DNA from: UPXZ01 sp047974405
Lineage (GTDB): Bacteria; Bacteroidota; Bacteroidia; Bacteroidales; Paludibacteraceae
Assembly: GCA_047974405.1 (NCBI GenBank)
Contig: JBKECI010000018.1
Span: forward strand, 116,726 to 180,725
Direction: 5' to 3'
DNA: 64,000 nt
Of the stretch, positions 46,119 to 55,370 are shown piece by piece. Under the pieces are notes generated by a model. That model searched no databases. It was given only the letters and a program-made list of their open reading frames with translations, and had not been told where the DNA came from. Position numbers and translations under genes: made by a program. Each line of letters begins with the position of its first letter. Position 1 is the first letter of the stretch.

Positions 46119-46910
46119 TTATGGTTGTTTGCCGATGTAAGCTAAAATGCCACCGTCCACGTAGAGGATGTGTCCGTTTACGAAGTTAGATGCTTCCGAT
46201 GCCAAAAATACGGCAGGTCCTGTTAAGTCTTCGGGGGTTCCCCAACGTGCGGCAGGGGTTTTGGCTATGATAAACGAGTCAAACGGATGTCTCGATCCAT
46301 CGGGCTGTTTTTCTCTGAGCGGTGCCGTTTGTGGCGTGGCGATGTAGCCTGGTCCTATCCCGTTACATTGAATGTTGTGTTCTCCGTATTCGGAGCATAT
46401 GTTTTTAGTAAGCATTTTGAGGCCTCCTTTGGCAGCGGCGTAAGCCGATACGGTTTCCCGTCCAAGTTCGCTCATCATAGAGCAGATATTGATGATTTTT
46501 CCGTGTCCTTTTTTTATCATACTTGGGATTACTGCTTTGGAAACGATAAATGGACCGTTGAGATCAATATCTATCACTTGTCGAAATTCTTGGGCTGTCA
46601 TTTCATGCATAGGGATTCGCTTGATGATTCCGGCATTGTTTACCAAAATATCAATTATCCCTACTTCTCTCTCTATTTGGGCAATCATTGCATTTACCCC
46701 CTGTTCATCGGTAACATCGCATACGTAGCCGTGAGCTGTAATTCCGTCGGCTTTGTAGGCCGCCATCCCTTTTTGCATATTTTCTTCGTTTATATCGTTG
46801 AAAACAATAGTTGCTCCAGCTTGGGCAAATGCTTTTGCCATAGCATACCCAATACCGTAAGATGCGCCTGTAACAAGCGCTATTTTTCCGTTCAATGAAA
46901 AATTTACCAT
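46119..46910 (-). CDS. kduD: 2-dehydro-3-deoxy-D-gluconate 5-dehydrogenase KduD
   Basis: KduD reduces 5-keto-3-deoxyuronate (DKII) to 2-keto-3-deoxygluconate (KDG) with NADH in pectin breakdown. The 263-residue SDR has TGASYGIG near 14-21, NAG, the catalytic Ser in INICSMMSELG and YAAAKGG with Tyr and Lys. The C-terminal GHILYVDGGILAYIGKQP is typical of KduD. It lies 46 bases after kduI. No kdgK or kdgA gene is in the window, so the pathway must be completed elsewhere. Confidence 0.92.
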   Translation of the reverse strand: MVNFSLNGKIALVTGASYGIGYAMAKAFAQAGATIVFNDINEENMQKGMAAYKADGITAHGYVCDVTDEQGVNAMIAQIEREVGIIDILVNNAGIIKRIPMHEMTAQEFRQVIDIDLNGPFIVSKAVIPSMIKKGHGKIINICSMMSELGRETVSAYAAAKGGLKMLTKNICSEYGEHNIQCNGIGPGYIATPQTAPLREKQPDGSRHPFDSFIIAKTPAARWGTPEDLTGPAVFLASEASNFVNGHILYVDGGILAYIGKQP

Positions 46911-46956
46911 GTTGTAATACTTTAATGTGTTAGTGTTTAATTGAGTTAGTAGTTGC

Positions 46957-47799
46957 TTATTTCAAATCTGTTATTTTCGAAAAATCTTGATCACCGTAGT
47001 CCAAGTTTTCTCCTGCCATCCCCCATATAAAGGTATAATTGTAAGTAGCTGCCGCCGAGTGTATCGACCATTCGGGAGATATTACCGCCTGATTGTTTTG
47101 CATCCAGATGTGTCGGGTTTCGTTTGGTTCGCCCATAAAGTGGCATACCGATTGGTCTTCGGGAACTTCAAAGTAGAAATATGCCTCCATACGACGGCTG
47201 TGGACGTGCGCGGGCATAGTGTTCCATACGCTACCGGGTGCGAGTTCGGTCATTCCCATTTGTAATTGACAGGTGGGGAGTACTTGATTAACTATCATTT
47301 TGTTGATGTTACGATGATTGGAGGTCTCTAGGCTACCGAGTTCCATTACCTCGGCATCGGCTTTGGTAATTTTCTTGTCGGGATAATTTCGGTGGGCGGT
47401 AGCCGAATTAAAATAAAATTTGGCCGGATTGTTTTTATCCAAACTCTCAAAATATACCTCCCTGTCTCCCGAACCGAGATACAGTGCCTCTTTGTAGTCC
47501 AATTCAAATTTTTGGTCTCCCACATATACTACGCCTTTTCCACCCACGTTAAAAGTACCCAACTCGCGGTTGCGTAAGAAGATGGGTTGCTTTAATGGAG
47601 CAATGGTTTCTAAATGTAGTTTTTCGTTTACGGGCATAGCTCCTCCTACTACTAGTCTGTCATACATAGTATAAACTATATTTATTTCATCGGCAGAAAA
47701 TATTTTTTCGACTAAAAAGTCTTTTCTTAAACGCTCTGTAGTATAGTGCTTTGCATCTTCGGGATGAGCTGCATAACGCAATTCATAATTTGTTTTCAT
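46957..47799 (-). CDS. kduI: 5-dehydro-4-deoxy-D-glucuronate isomerase KduI
   Basis: KduI isomerises 5-keto-4-deoxyuronate (DKI) to DKII, the step before KduD. The 280-residue protein has the family start MKTNYELRYAAHPEDAKHY, the zinc site MPAHVHSRRMEAYFYF in the second cupin domain, and HFMGEPNETRHIWMQN with a further His ligand. It is the first gene of kduI-kduD-DUF4861, transcribed away from the LysR gene. Confidence 0.96.
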   Translation of the reverse strand: MKTNYELRYAAHPEDAKHYTTERLRKDFLVEKIFSADEINIVYTMYDRLVVGGAMPVNEKLHLETIAPLKQPIFLRNRELGTFNVGGKGVVYVGDQKFELDYKEALYLGSGDREVYFESLDKNNPAKFYFNSATAHRNYPDKKITKADAEVMELGSLETSNHRNINKMIVNQVLPTCQLQMGMTELAPGSVWNTMPAHVHSRRMEAYFYFEVPEDQSVCHFMGEPNETRHIWMQNNQAVISPEWSIHSAAATYNYTFIWGMAGENLDYGDQDFSKITDLK

Positions 47800-47831
47800 T
47801 TTATTTTGTTTTTAATTATTTGCAGAAGTAA

Positions 47832-47839
47832 CAAAGGTA
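47832..47839 (-). promoter_or_regulatory. Putative -7 box for kduI
   Basis: TACCTTTG on the minus strand (CAAAGGTA), 32 bases before the kduI ATG, matches TAnnTTTG. The -33 region has only TTTC at a short distance. Confidence 0.5.
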
Positions 47840-48020
47840 CAAAAAAAACGATTGCGAAACGAATTTAGTTAATATATTATTTGCTTTTAATTTTATTTTT
47901 ATAAAAAATAAGACGAAAATATTGAGTGTGTTTCGGTGGTTGTTATCCTCTGTATGATGCATCAACATTGTTTGATAAAGATATGGAATAAAAGTGATGT
48001 TAAGTTTAATAATTTACGAC

Positions 48021-48028
48021 TAAATTTG
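48021..48028 (+). promoter_or_regulatory. Putative -7 box for the LysR gene
   Basis: TAAATTTG matches TAnnTTTG, 24 bases before the ATG at 48053. The -33 is weak. It supports the downstream start over the one at 47936. Confidence 0.45.
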
Positions 48029-48052
48029 CAAAAAAAAATACAAGAAAAAAAT

Positions 48053-48940
48053 ATGGATTATAGAGATTTGGTATTTGTTGCCGTTGCTGAAAATCTCAGT
48101 TTTTCGAAGGCTGCCGATTATCTAAATATAAGCCAGCCGGCAGTAACGAGGCATATTCAAGAGTTAGAATTCAAATACAGTACCACCCTTTTTGAACGAA
48201 AAAGCAACAAAATATACCTGACAAAAGCAGGAGAGAAAGTGTATAACGCTTTCAGGGATATTGCCCGGCAATACCGTAATCTCGATTTTGAGATAGGACA
48301 AATGCAACAAAGCATTTCAAGCGAATTTAGAATAGGAGCCAGCTCTACCATTGCACAATACGTTATCCCCAAGGCAATAGCGTCATTTCACAAACGTTAT
48401 CCTGAAATTCGCATATATCTGATGGGCGGCAATTCGTTTGAAGTGGAAAAACTGTTGTTGGAAAATGAAATAGACATTGCTTTGGTCGAAAATTGTTCGT
48501 CTCAATCCGGCATCCGGTATCAGAATTTTTTGGACGACGAATTGATTGTAGTTGCCGGTCAAAACAGTATCTATGCCAAACGTAAAGTTATAGATAAAAA
48601 TGATTTGTTGCAAATTCCCATAGTGTTGCGCGAGCAAGGTTCGGGGACTTTGGAGGTGGTGAGGCAAACGCTTTTGCAACAAAATATCAGTTTTGAAAAT
48701 CTCCGCACATTTATTCATTTGGGAAGTACCGAATCGATTAAAAATTTTTTGCAAGATTTTGACGGGGTGGCAATAATTTCTGAGAAGGGGGTACGCGACG
48801 AATTGTACTTAAAAACACTTGAGGAAATTAAGGTAACGGGGCTTACCATCTTGCGAAAATTTCGTATTGCCCATAAGTTGGGATACAGAAGCAGACAGGT
48901 AGAATTATTTGAGAATTTTATACTTCAGTATAATTTTTAG
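48053..48940 (+). CDS. LysR-type transcriptional regulator
   Basis: A 295-residue LysR regulator. The N-terminal winged HTH is clear (FVAVAENLSFSKAADYLNIS QPAVTRHIQELE region at 8-42), followed by a linker helix and a substrate-binding domain of the CysB/CbbR type (SEFRIGASSTIAQYVIPKAI; QGSGTLEVVRQTL). I start it at the ATG at 48053 (MDYRDLVFVAVAEN), consistent with a -7 box; an upstream start at 47936 adds 39 non-family residues. It is divergent from kduI but sits directly before the yeiH-like gene, so that gene is the most likely target. Confidence 0.92.
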   Translation: MDYRDLVFVAVAENLSFSKAADYLNISQPAVTRHIQELEFKYSTTLFERKSNKIYLTKAGEKVYNAFRDIARQYRNLDFEIGQMQQSISSEFRIGASSTIAQYVIPKAIASFHKRYPEIRIYLMGGNSFEVEKLLLENEIDIALVENCSSQSGIRYQNFLDDELIVVAGQNSIYAKRKVIDKNDLLQIPIVLREQGSGTLEVVRQTLLQQNISFENLRTFIHLGSTESIKNFLQDFDGVAIISEKGVRDELYLKTLEEIKVTGLTILRKFRIAHKLGYRSRQVELFENFILQYNF

Positions 48941-48963
48941 TTATTTAGTATAATTATTTTCTA

Positions 48964-48995
48964 TTTGTTTTGGTTATGCATATCTCGTATTTTTG
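48964..48995 (+). promoter_or_regulatory. Promoter of the YeiH-family gene
   Basis: TTTG (48964-48967), 20 nt, TATTTTTG (48988-48995). This gives a leader of about 110 bases, where the LysR regulator could act. Confidence 0.75.
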
Positions 48996-49114
48996 CAGCA
49001 GAAATATGGGTATGAAATAAGCAAGATTGGTAAATCACGCAGAGTTATGATTAACTTGATATGCAGGATTTCATTTGGCAAATTAGAAAATTAATTGTAA
49101 ATAGATAATTAGGT

Positions 49115-50065
49115 GTGAAATTATTTAAAAGTCTCAGCAGTATTAAAGAGAAGTCCGATTGCTTTAACTGGCTCTATTCAATTATTATTTGTCTTTGCTT
49201 TTTGCCGTTAATGTCTCCGGCTATAGCCTTATTTGTAGGATTGTTTCTTTCTATAATTGGAATAAGGCATAATAATATTCATCAACATACATCAAAAATT
49301 CTTCAGGGCTCCATTGTTTTTATGGGCTTTGGTATGGGGTTGGACGAGGTTATTTCGGCATCAAAAAGTGGTTTTGTAGAAACACTAGTGTCGGTAACTG
49401 CCGTTATGCTGGTGGGTATTGTGTTGGGAAAGCTTTTTAAAGTTGAAAAAAATATCACACTCCTCATATCTACGGGAACAGCTATTTGCGGAGGCAGTGC
49501 TATTGCGGCGATCGCTCCCATTCTCAACAGTAAAAACTACCAAAATTCATTTGCCCTTATTGTAGTTTTTGTACTTAATGCGGTTGCGTTGTTTCTATTT
49601 CCTTTGGTAGGTCATAAGTTGGAGCTGAGCCAGGAGGTTTTTGGTAATTGGGCTGCCATAGCCATTCACGATACCAGCTCGGTAGTTGGCGCAGGGGCAA
49701 TTTATGGTGAAAAAGCTCTGCAGGTGGCTACAACCGTAAAGCTAATCCGTGCGTTATGGATTATACCGCTATCGCTGGTCATTGCATTTTTGAACAAGAG
49801 CAAGGAAAAGAAACCTGTAAAATTTCCATGGTTTATATTGCTTTTTGTTTTCGCCATTGTATTTGCCAATATATTTCCCGATTTTCAAGAGAGTTACATG
49901 CACTTTAACTGGCTGGGTAAGCGCGGAATGGTTGTATCCTTGTTTCTTATCGGATCAAGCATTACCATTGGCGAAATAAAAAAATCAGGACTAAGAAGTT
50001 TTGTCCTCGGGATAACTTTATGGGTGATTACAGCTTTTGGATCGCTCTTTGTATTAATGTTGTAG
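49115..50065 (+). CDS. YeiH family putative sulfate exporter
   Basis: A 316-residue inner-membrane protein with about ten hydrophobic segments, of the UPF0324/YeiH family. Motifs are GMGLDEVISASKSG, TGTAICGGSAIAAIAPIL and IAIHDTSSVVGAGAIYG. It starts with GTG at 49115. YeiH-type genes are commonly next to a LysR regulator (yeiE-yeiH in E. coli), as here. The name sulfate exporter is a family guess; the natural substrate in this organism is not established. It is not obviously linked to the kdu module. Confidence 0.88.
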   Translation: MKLFKSLSSIKEKSDCFNWLYSIIICLCFLPLMSPAIALFVGLFLSIIGIRHNNIHQHTSKILQGSIVFMGFGMGLDEVISASKSGFVETLVSVTAVMLVGIVLGKLFKVEKNITLLISTGTAICGGSAIAAIAPILNSKNYQNSFALIVVFVLNAVALFLFPLVGHKLELSQEVFGNWAAIAIHDTSSVVGAGAIYGEKALQVATTVKLIRALWIIPLSLVIAFLNKSKEKKPVKFPWFILLFVFAIVFANIFPDFQESYMHFNWLGKRGMVVSLFLIGSSITIGEIKKSGLRSFVLGITLWVITAFGSLFVLML

Positions 50066-50130
50066 AAAAATACTGTATTTGATGAGTATTGTTTGGTTGC
50101 GATGGGAGAGAGGCGAGTCGTATTTGGGTT

Positions 50131-50205
50131 TTGCCTTCTTTTTATTTAAAATATTATTGTAAAACAATATTTTTAAAATATTTTCTGTATATAAACTGAA
50201 GGCAA
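50131..50205 (+). repeat. Nested inverted repeat after yeiH
   Basis: TTGCCTTC (50131-50138) and GAAGGCAA (50198-50205) pair around an inner AT-rich inverted repeat (ATTATTGT / ACAATATT at about 50152-50172). It lies 66 bases after the yeiH stop and 117 before typA. It could be a terminator or a small structured RNA. Confidence 0.4.
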
Positions 50206-50289
50206 GTGTTGATGCCGGGGAAACAATTGAACAAAAGTAGCTATACGATGTTGATACCGATTTTTAATAATTATTCCATATTTTTTCAC

Positions 50290-50297
50290 TACCTTTG
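50290..50297 (+). promoter_or_regulatory. Putative -7 box for typA
   Basis: TACCTTTG matches TAnnTTTG, 24 bases before the typA ATG at 50322. No clear -33. It shows that an in-frame start at 50295 cannot be right. Confidence 0.55.
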
Positions 50298-50321
50298 CAC
50301 CCGCAAATCAAAAAACTTAAT

Positions 50322-52121
50322 ATGCAGAAAATTAGAAATATAGCTATCATAGCCCACGTTGACCACGGAAAAACGACTTTGGTTGATAAAATGTTGTTTG
50401 CCGGACACTTGTTTAGAGAAAACGAAAATGCCGGCGAATTAATTATGGACAGCAACGACTTGGAGCGTGAACGAGGAATAACTATTTTGGCAAAAAACGT
50501 ATCCATCGAATATAACGGATATAAAATTAATGTAATAGACACACCGGGACACGCCGATTTTGGAGGCGAGGTAGAACGTGTGTTGAATATGGCAGACGGT
50601 GTTTTGCTTTTGGTTGATGCTTTTGAAGGGCCTATGCCACAAACACGTTTTGTATTGCAAAAGGCACTTCAGATGGGATTAAAACCCATTGTGGTAGTAA
50701 ACAAAGTGGATAAGCCAAACTGCCGCCCCGATGAAGTTCACGAAATGGTGTTTGATTTGATGTATCACTTGGACGCTACAGAAGAACAACTCGATTTTCA
50801 TACCGTTTACGGCTCGGCAAAGCAAAATTGGATGTCGGAAAATTGGAAAACACCGACCGACAATATCAAACCGCTGCTCGATGCCATTATCAAATATATA
50901 CCTGCTCCCACGCAATTGGATGGAACGCCGCAAATGCTGATAACCTCGTTGGACTACTCTTCGTATGTAGGCAGAATTGCCGTAGGTCGCATTCATAGAG
51001 GAGTTTTAAAGGAAAGTATGGATGTGTCGCTTTGCAAACGGGACGGAAGTGTTGTAAAATCGAGAATCAAAGAATTACACACTTTTACAGGACTTGGACG
51101 TAGCAAAACCAAAGAGGTAGAGTCGGGAGACATTTGCGCCTTGGTGGGGATAGACGGATTTGAAATAGGTGATACCATTGCAGACAGCCAACAACCAGAG
51201 CCACTCAAACCAATTGCTATTGATGAACCTACGATGAGTATGACATTTACAATCAACGATTCACCATTTTTTGGTAAGGAGGGAAAATTTGTAACTTCCC
51301 GCCATATTCACGACCGTTTGATGAAAGAATTAGATAAAAACCTGGCTCTTCGGGTCGAGAAAAATATAAATTCAGACGTATGGCATGTTTTTGGGCGGGG
51401 AGTGTTGCATCTTTCGGTGTTGATAGAAACTATGCGGCGCGAAGGTTACGAACTTCAAGTGGGGCAGCCGCAAGTGATTTTCAAAGAGATAGATGGAGTA
51501 AAATGTGAGCCTGTAGAACATTTAACTATCAATCTGCCCGAAGATTGTTCTGGGAAAATAATTGAAATGACCGCTACCCGAAAAGGAGAGATGAGCAAAA
51601 TGGAGATGGTAGGCGACAGGGTACAACTCGAATTTACGATACCTTCAAGGGGAATTATAGGCTTGAGAAACAGTGTATTGACTGCTTCGGCAGGAGAAGC
51701 AATTATGGCACACCGCTTTTTTGAATACCAACCTTACAAAGGAGAAATAGAAAAGCGTAACAATGGCTCCATCATAGCTATGGAAACCGGAACCGCTTAT
51801 GCTTATGCCATTGACAAACTGCAAGACAGGGGTAAATTTTTTATTTTTCCGCAGACGGAAGTGTACGCGGGACAGGTGGTGGGCGAAAGTTCCAAAGAGG
51901 GAGATATGGTGGTAAATGTTACCAAATCGAAGAAACTGACCAATATGCGCGCCTCCGGAGCCGATGATAAAGCAAAATTGACGCCGCCCATCGTGTTTAG
52001 CCTGGAAGAGGCGTTGGAATATATCAAAGAGGATGAATATGTGGAAGTTACTCCGCAGAGTATCAGACTAAGGAAAATATATTTGGATGAAAATGAAAGA
52101 AAAAGAATGACGAAAAAATAA
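50322..52121 (+). CDS. typA: Translational GTPase TypA/BipA
   Basis: BipA is a ribosome-binding GTPase related to EF-G that aids 50S assembly and growth under stress. The 599-residue protein has the G motifs AHVDHGKT at 11-18, RERGITI, DTPGHADF and NKVDKP, then the beta-barrel domain, EF-G III/V-like domains (GRGVLHLSVLIETMRREGYEL) and the BipA-specific C-terminal domain with SKKLTNMRASGADDKAKLTPP. I use the ATG at 50322 (MQKIRNIAIIAHVDHG), the normal N-terminus. It is a single gene. Confidence 0.97.
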   Translation: MQKIRNIAIIAHVDHGKTTLVDKMLFAGHLFRENENAGELIMDSNDLERERGITILAKNVSIEYNGYKINVIDTPGHADFGGEVERVLNMADGVLLLVDAFEGPMPQTRFVLQKALQMGLKPIVVVNKVDKPNCRPDEVHEMVFDLMYHLDATEEQLDFHTVYGSAKQNWMSENWKTPTDNIKPLLDAIIKYIPAPTQLDGTPQMLITSLDYSSYVGRIAVGRIHRGVLKESMDVSLCKRDGSVVKSRIKELHTFTGLGRSKTKEVESGDICALVGIDGFEIGDTIADSQQPEPLKPIAIDEPTMSMTFTINDSPFFGKEGKFVTSRHIHDRLMKELDKNLALRVEKNINSDVWHVFGRGVLHLSVLIETMRREGYELQVGQPQVIFKEIDGVKCEPVEHLTINLPEDCSGKIIEMTATRKGEMSKMEMVGDRVQLEFTIPSRGIIGLRNSVLTASAGEAIMAHRFFEYQPYKGEIEKRNNGSIIAMETGTAYAYAIDKLQDRGKFFIFPQTEVYAGQVVGESSKEGDMVVNVTKSKKLTNMRASGADDKAKLTPPIVFSLEEALEYIKEDEYVEVTPQSIRLRKIYLDENERKRMTKK

Positions 52122-52140
52122 TGGTTTATTGAATATAAAA

Positions 52141-52171
52141 TTGTATTTTTAACCAAGATAACCTATCTTTG
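52141..52171 (+). promoter_or_regulatory. Promoter of the three-gene envelope operon
   Basis: TTG (52141-52143), 20 nt, TATCTTTG (52164-52171). This gives a leader of about 95 bases before the ATG at 52272. Confidence 0.65.
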
Positions 52172-52271
52172 TGTTTTCTTGGTCTTTTGAAGTAATATTA
52201 ACTTAAATAACATTAACTGCTTGTGTTGCATAAAGTTTATTTGCGATATAATAGCAATACCTCAATCAATT

Positions 52272-53435
52272 ATGAATAAATTTTTCTTATTAGGAATAAT
52301 TACTTGTTTTGTTTTTAACGCTTTTTCGCAAGAAAGAGTTGTAAAAGTCGATTTTGAATCAAGTTCTTTTAAAAATGCCCCATCCATCCCTTACGATCAA
52401 TCTTTTATGATAGAGGGAGAGGTGTATCGGGATGTAGAATATGTTACGGTCGATATTTTTGACGAAAATGGCAACAAACCTATTCATTCTTACTCGTGGA
52501 ACAGAGATGAAAGAAATCAATCCGAAACATTCAGCATACTTATACCCAATGTATTGACATCCAATAATAAATATGATTTTAAAATATCAACCTACAAAGC
52601 ACTCTCCGATGCTCAAAAAATGAGGTTGAAACAAAGTCTCGAAAACCGCATAACCTATTATTTGCAGAACAAATACAGTTTTGATGGTAAAAATGTTGTA
52701 ACAAATAGTCCGCAGAAAACATACAAAGGACTGAAAGAGTTAATTGACAACGCCTTTACCTATTATCTGTCAAAAAATAATATTCCATATTCCGCCCCCG
52801 GTAAATTAATTTTGGAAGAGTTGAAAAAGAACAATGACTTTAAATTCAACTCCCTCCTTTCCGGCTCTAGAAATATCGAAAGAGATAGCATAGCCAATCA
52901 GCTCATTGCCGAAAAAATAGACCATATGACAGAGATGATCATTTCCGAAATTTTACCTTATCTCAACACTTCGCTTGTTCAATTGCACAGCAATATTATT
53001 ATCCCGTCTGTAGCTACCGATAAATCACCCTTTACATTGCCCGTTAATGTGGGGATGTATGCTTGGAATATGGTGTTTACCAACCATGAAGCATCTTTTA
53101 AAGATACCAATTTTACTCCTGGAGCTGGAATTACTTTACCGTTTTACAGAAAAACCTCTTTGAAAAGCCGCAATCGGATATTCGATTCTGTAGGGTTGTC
53201 GGTAGGTGTACTTTTCAGTCCTATCAAGGACGAAAACGGGAAAAAATATGTTACTCCCAGCATTAATTTACCTCTATATACAGCACTGGGGTTAAGGATG
53301 TTCAAAGTTACGCGCCTAAATGCAGGAGTTTTGGTGGTTGGAGAAAAAGGATTGGACAATGTCAATCAATTAAAAGTAGTTCCCACTATCGGGTTATCAT
53401 TTGAATTGGATTTATGGTTAGGAATAAAAAAATAA
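52272..53435 (+). CDS. Exported envelope protein, unknown family
   Basis: A 387-residue protein with a signal peptide (MNKFFLLGIITCFVFNAFSQ). The first ~120 residues look like a beta-sandwich (SFMIEGEVYRDVEYVTVDIFD), the middle ~150 are charged and helical (LKELIDNAFTYYLSKNN), and the last ~130 look like barrel strands (LPVNVGMYAWNMVFTNHEASF; TIGLSFELDLWLGIKK). I do not recognise a named family. Its 3' end overlaps the OmpA-like lipoprotein gene by 22 bases in another frame, so the two are surely one transcript. I start it at 52272, where the signal peptide begins; the longer reading from 52221 would bury the signal. Confidence 0.78.
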   Translation: MNKFFLLGIITCFVFNAFSQERVVKVDFESSSFKNAPSIPYDQSFMIEGEVYRDVEYVTVDIFDENGNKPIHSYSWNRDERNQSETFSILIPNVLTSNNKYDFKISTYKALSDAQKMRLKQSLENRITYYLQNKYSFDGKNVVTNSPQKTYKGLKELIDNAFTYYLSKNNIPYSAPGKLILEELKKNNDFKFNSLLSGSRNIERDSIANQLIAEKIDHMTEMIISEILPYLNTSLVQLHSNIIIPSVATDKSPFTLPVNVGMYAWNMVFTNHEASFKDTNFTPGAGITLPFYRKTSLKSRNRIFDSVGLSVGVLFSPIKDENGKKYVTPSINLPLYTALGLRMFKVTRLNAGVLVVGEKGLDNVNQLKVVPTIGLSFELDLWLGIKK

Positions 53436-55318
53436 ATAGATACGCAGGATTATTTCTATTATCAATCACATTCCTGTTTTCCGCTTGCAACACTTACAAC
53501 ACAAGCGGTACGGCTCTGTATGTGTCAAGTTCCGATTTTCTATCTTCTGTTGATACGTTACTTACTGTTGGTGTGGTGGAAAACGATTGGAACGAAAGAA
53601 TGTCCCCAAAAGAAAACATAGGCAGGACTATTGATACCACATATATTATCAAAACCAAAATAATTGGTAATAGGCAAGCAAATAGAAAAATCGCCCTCGA
53701 TACTGCTGCTAATATTAGCATAGCAGGGCAACATAAAACTGTTTTCGTTTCAGATTCGGCAATATTGAAAATCAATAGAATAGATTCGAATATCGATAAA
53801 ATACTACATCCTACTCCCGATATGCCTCATATTGTCATCAAAGATACTCTGATAACAAAAGAAACATCTTTGGCAATCGGTAGAGACACATTAAACGTTA
53901 CTCCCATTTCATTATTAGGACAAAATGGCAATCAGCATCAGCAGAATGTGGAAGAAATGATAAAAGGAGATACAAAGCAAAACGTTGGAAAAGTGTTGCC
54001 AGTAGATTCAATAGATACACTAAATAAAAAAATATCGGAGATAAATATAAAAAACGCATTGCTCCAACAAAAAATATCAAACAGAGAGATAGCCGTAAAA
54101 GACAGTATGACCGCTGTTATGATTCAAAAATTGATGTTGGATTCTCTGCGGATATCATCGAAAAAAGACATTGAAGTAAACTCGATCAGTCAAAAACTCC
54201 TATTTCAAAACGATTCCATTTTATTTTTAAATAAACAAATTGAGAATGTTAAAACGCAAAAATCGTTATTGGAGCAAGAGATTGCTGTAATAAAAACCAA
54301 TCAACAGGATAGCTTGATTAAAATAACAGAGAAAAAAATCGCTTTAGATACTCTCTATTCTGTATTAGTTAAAGACAATACAATCAGTGATTTAAATCGG
54401 CAAATTTTGATAAAAAGCGATACTGTAAATTTACTCCATCAGCAATTAGACAACTTGAACAATGAGAATAAGCTGCTGAAAGAAAGTATAGCTGACAACG
54501 GAATAAAACAGAAGGATACCGGTGCAAAAACTACCGCTCAAGCTATTCAACTTCAATCACAGGTAAACAACTTAGTGCAACAAAATGAACAGCTCAAAAC
54601 TTCTATTGCGAATATAAAAAAAGAAATTGATAATAATCGGACAACCGACAGCCGGCAACAATCCCAAGCGCTTACCGATATCTCTAAAAATATAGATAAA
54701 TTGATAGCGGCAGCAAACCAAAGCAGAACAACGGTTGCAGCAGAACCTGCCAAGATAATAGTGTCGCCTGTAAATACTATAATAAAAGAGACGATAACGC
54801 GAGATACGATAATAAATACGGTAGTGAAAACAGATACCATTGTAAAAACCAAGTTGATCGAAAACGAATCGTTAAAAATGAATGTAAGCGAATTGCAGGA
54901 CAGCGTTTCCCGACTTCAAACTTTGGTAGAACTTAAAAATAAGGCTTTGACCTCTGTTGAGGGAAAAATTATAGAACAAGGCAATCGCCAAGTCGATACT
55001 GTAAAGATAACGGCATATTATGCTGCCGGAAAAATTTATGCCTCCAATGAAGGCTTGGTACTGAAAGAGCTACACTCAAAAATCGGCAATAGAAAAATCG
55101 ATAAAATCACACTCATCGGATATACCGATAGTTCCGGCTCGCCTTCATTAAACTTAAAATTATCCAATCAGCGTGTGGTGCGTTTGATAGACAAACTTAT
55201 TCAATTGGGATACGACAGAGATATTATTTTTTTACAATTTTTTGGTAGTCGATACGCTTCGGACAAAATAATTGAAAACGAGAGAAGAGTTGAGATAGTA
55301 ACCGAAACTGCAAAATAA
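53414..55318 (+). CDS. OmpA-family lipoprotein with long coiled-coil
   Basis: A 634-residue protein. A lipoprotein signal ends LLSITFLFSAC (Cys25). Residues about 200-440 are strongly coiled-coil-forming, rich in Lys, Gln, Asn and Ile heptads (LNKKISEINIKNALLQQKIS; NLLHQQLDNLNNENKLLKES). A second coil is at about 490-530. The C-terminal ~100 residues are an OmpA-like peptidoglycan-binding domain: KITLIGYTDSSGSP, NLKLSNQRVVRLIDKL and NERRVEIV. The design suggests a rod from a lipid anchor to peptidoglycan, spanning the periplasm, or a surface rod. It overlaps the preceding gene by 22 bases and is followed 52 bases on by a barrel gene. Confidence 0.88.
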   Translation: MVRNKKINRYAGLFLLSITFLFSACNTYNTSGTALYVSSSDFLSSVDTLLTVGVVENDWNERMSPKENIGRTIDTTYIIKTKIIGNRQANRKIALDTAANISIAGQHKTVFVSDSAILKINRIDSNIDKILHPTPDMPHIVIKDTLITKETSLAIGRDTLNVTPISLLGQNGNQHQQNVEEMIKGDTKQNVGKVLPVDSIDTLNKKISEINIKNALLQQKISNREIAVKDSMTAVMIQKLMLDSLRISSKKDIEVNSISQKLLFQNDSILFLNKQIENVKTQKSLLEQEIAVIKTNQQDSLIKITEKKIALDTLYSVLVKDNTISDLNRQILIKSDTVNLLHQQLDNLNNENKLLKESIADNGIKQKDTGAKTTAQAIQLQSQVNNLVQQNEQLKTSIANIKKEIDNNRTTDSRQQSQALTDISKNIDKLIAAANQSRTTVAAEPAKIIVSPVNTIIKETITRDTIINTVVKTDTIVKTKLIENESLKMNVSELQDSVSRLQTLVELKNKALTSVEGKIIEQGNRQVDTVKITAYYAAGKIYASNEGLVLKELHSKIGNRKIDKITLIGYTDSSGSPSLNLKLSNQRVVRLIDKLIQLGYDRDIIFLQFFGSRYASDKIIENERRVEIVTETAK

Positions 55319-55370
55319 TAAATGTGAAAAGGAGACGTTTAGAACTTATACAAGTATTTATTCATAAAAG

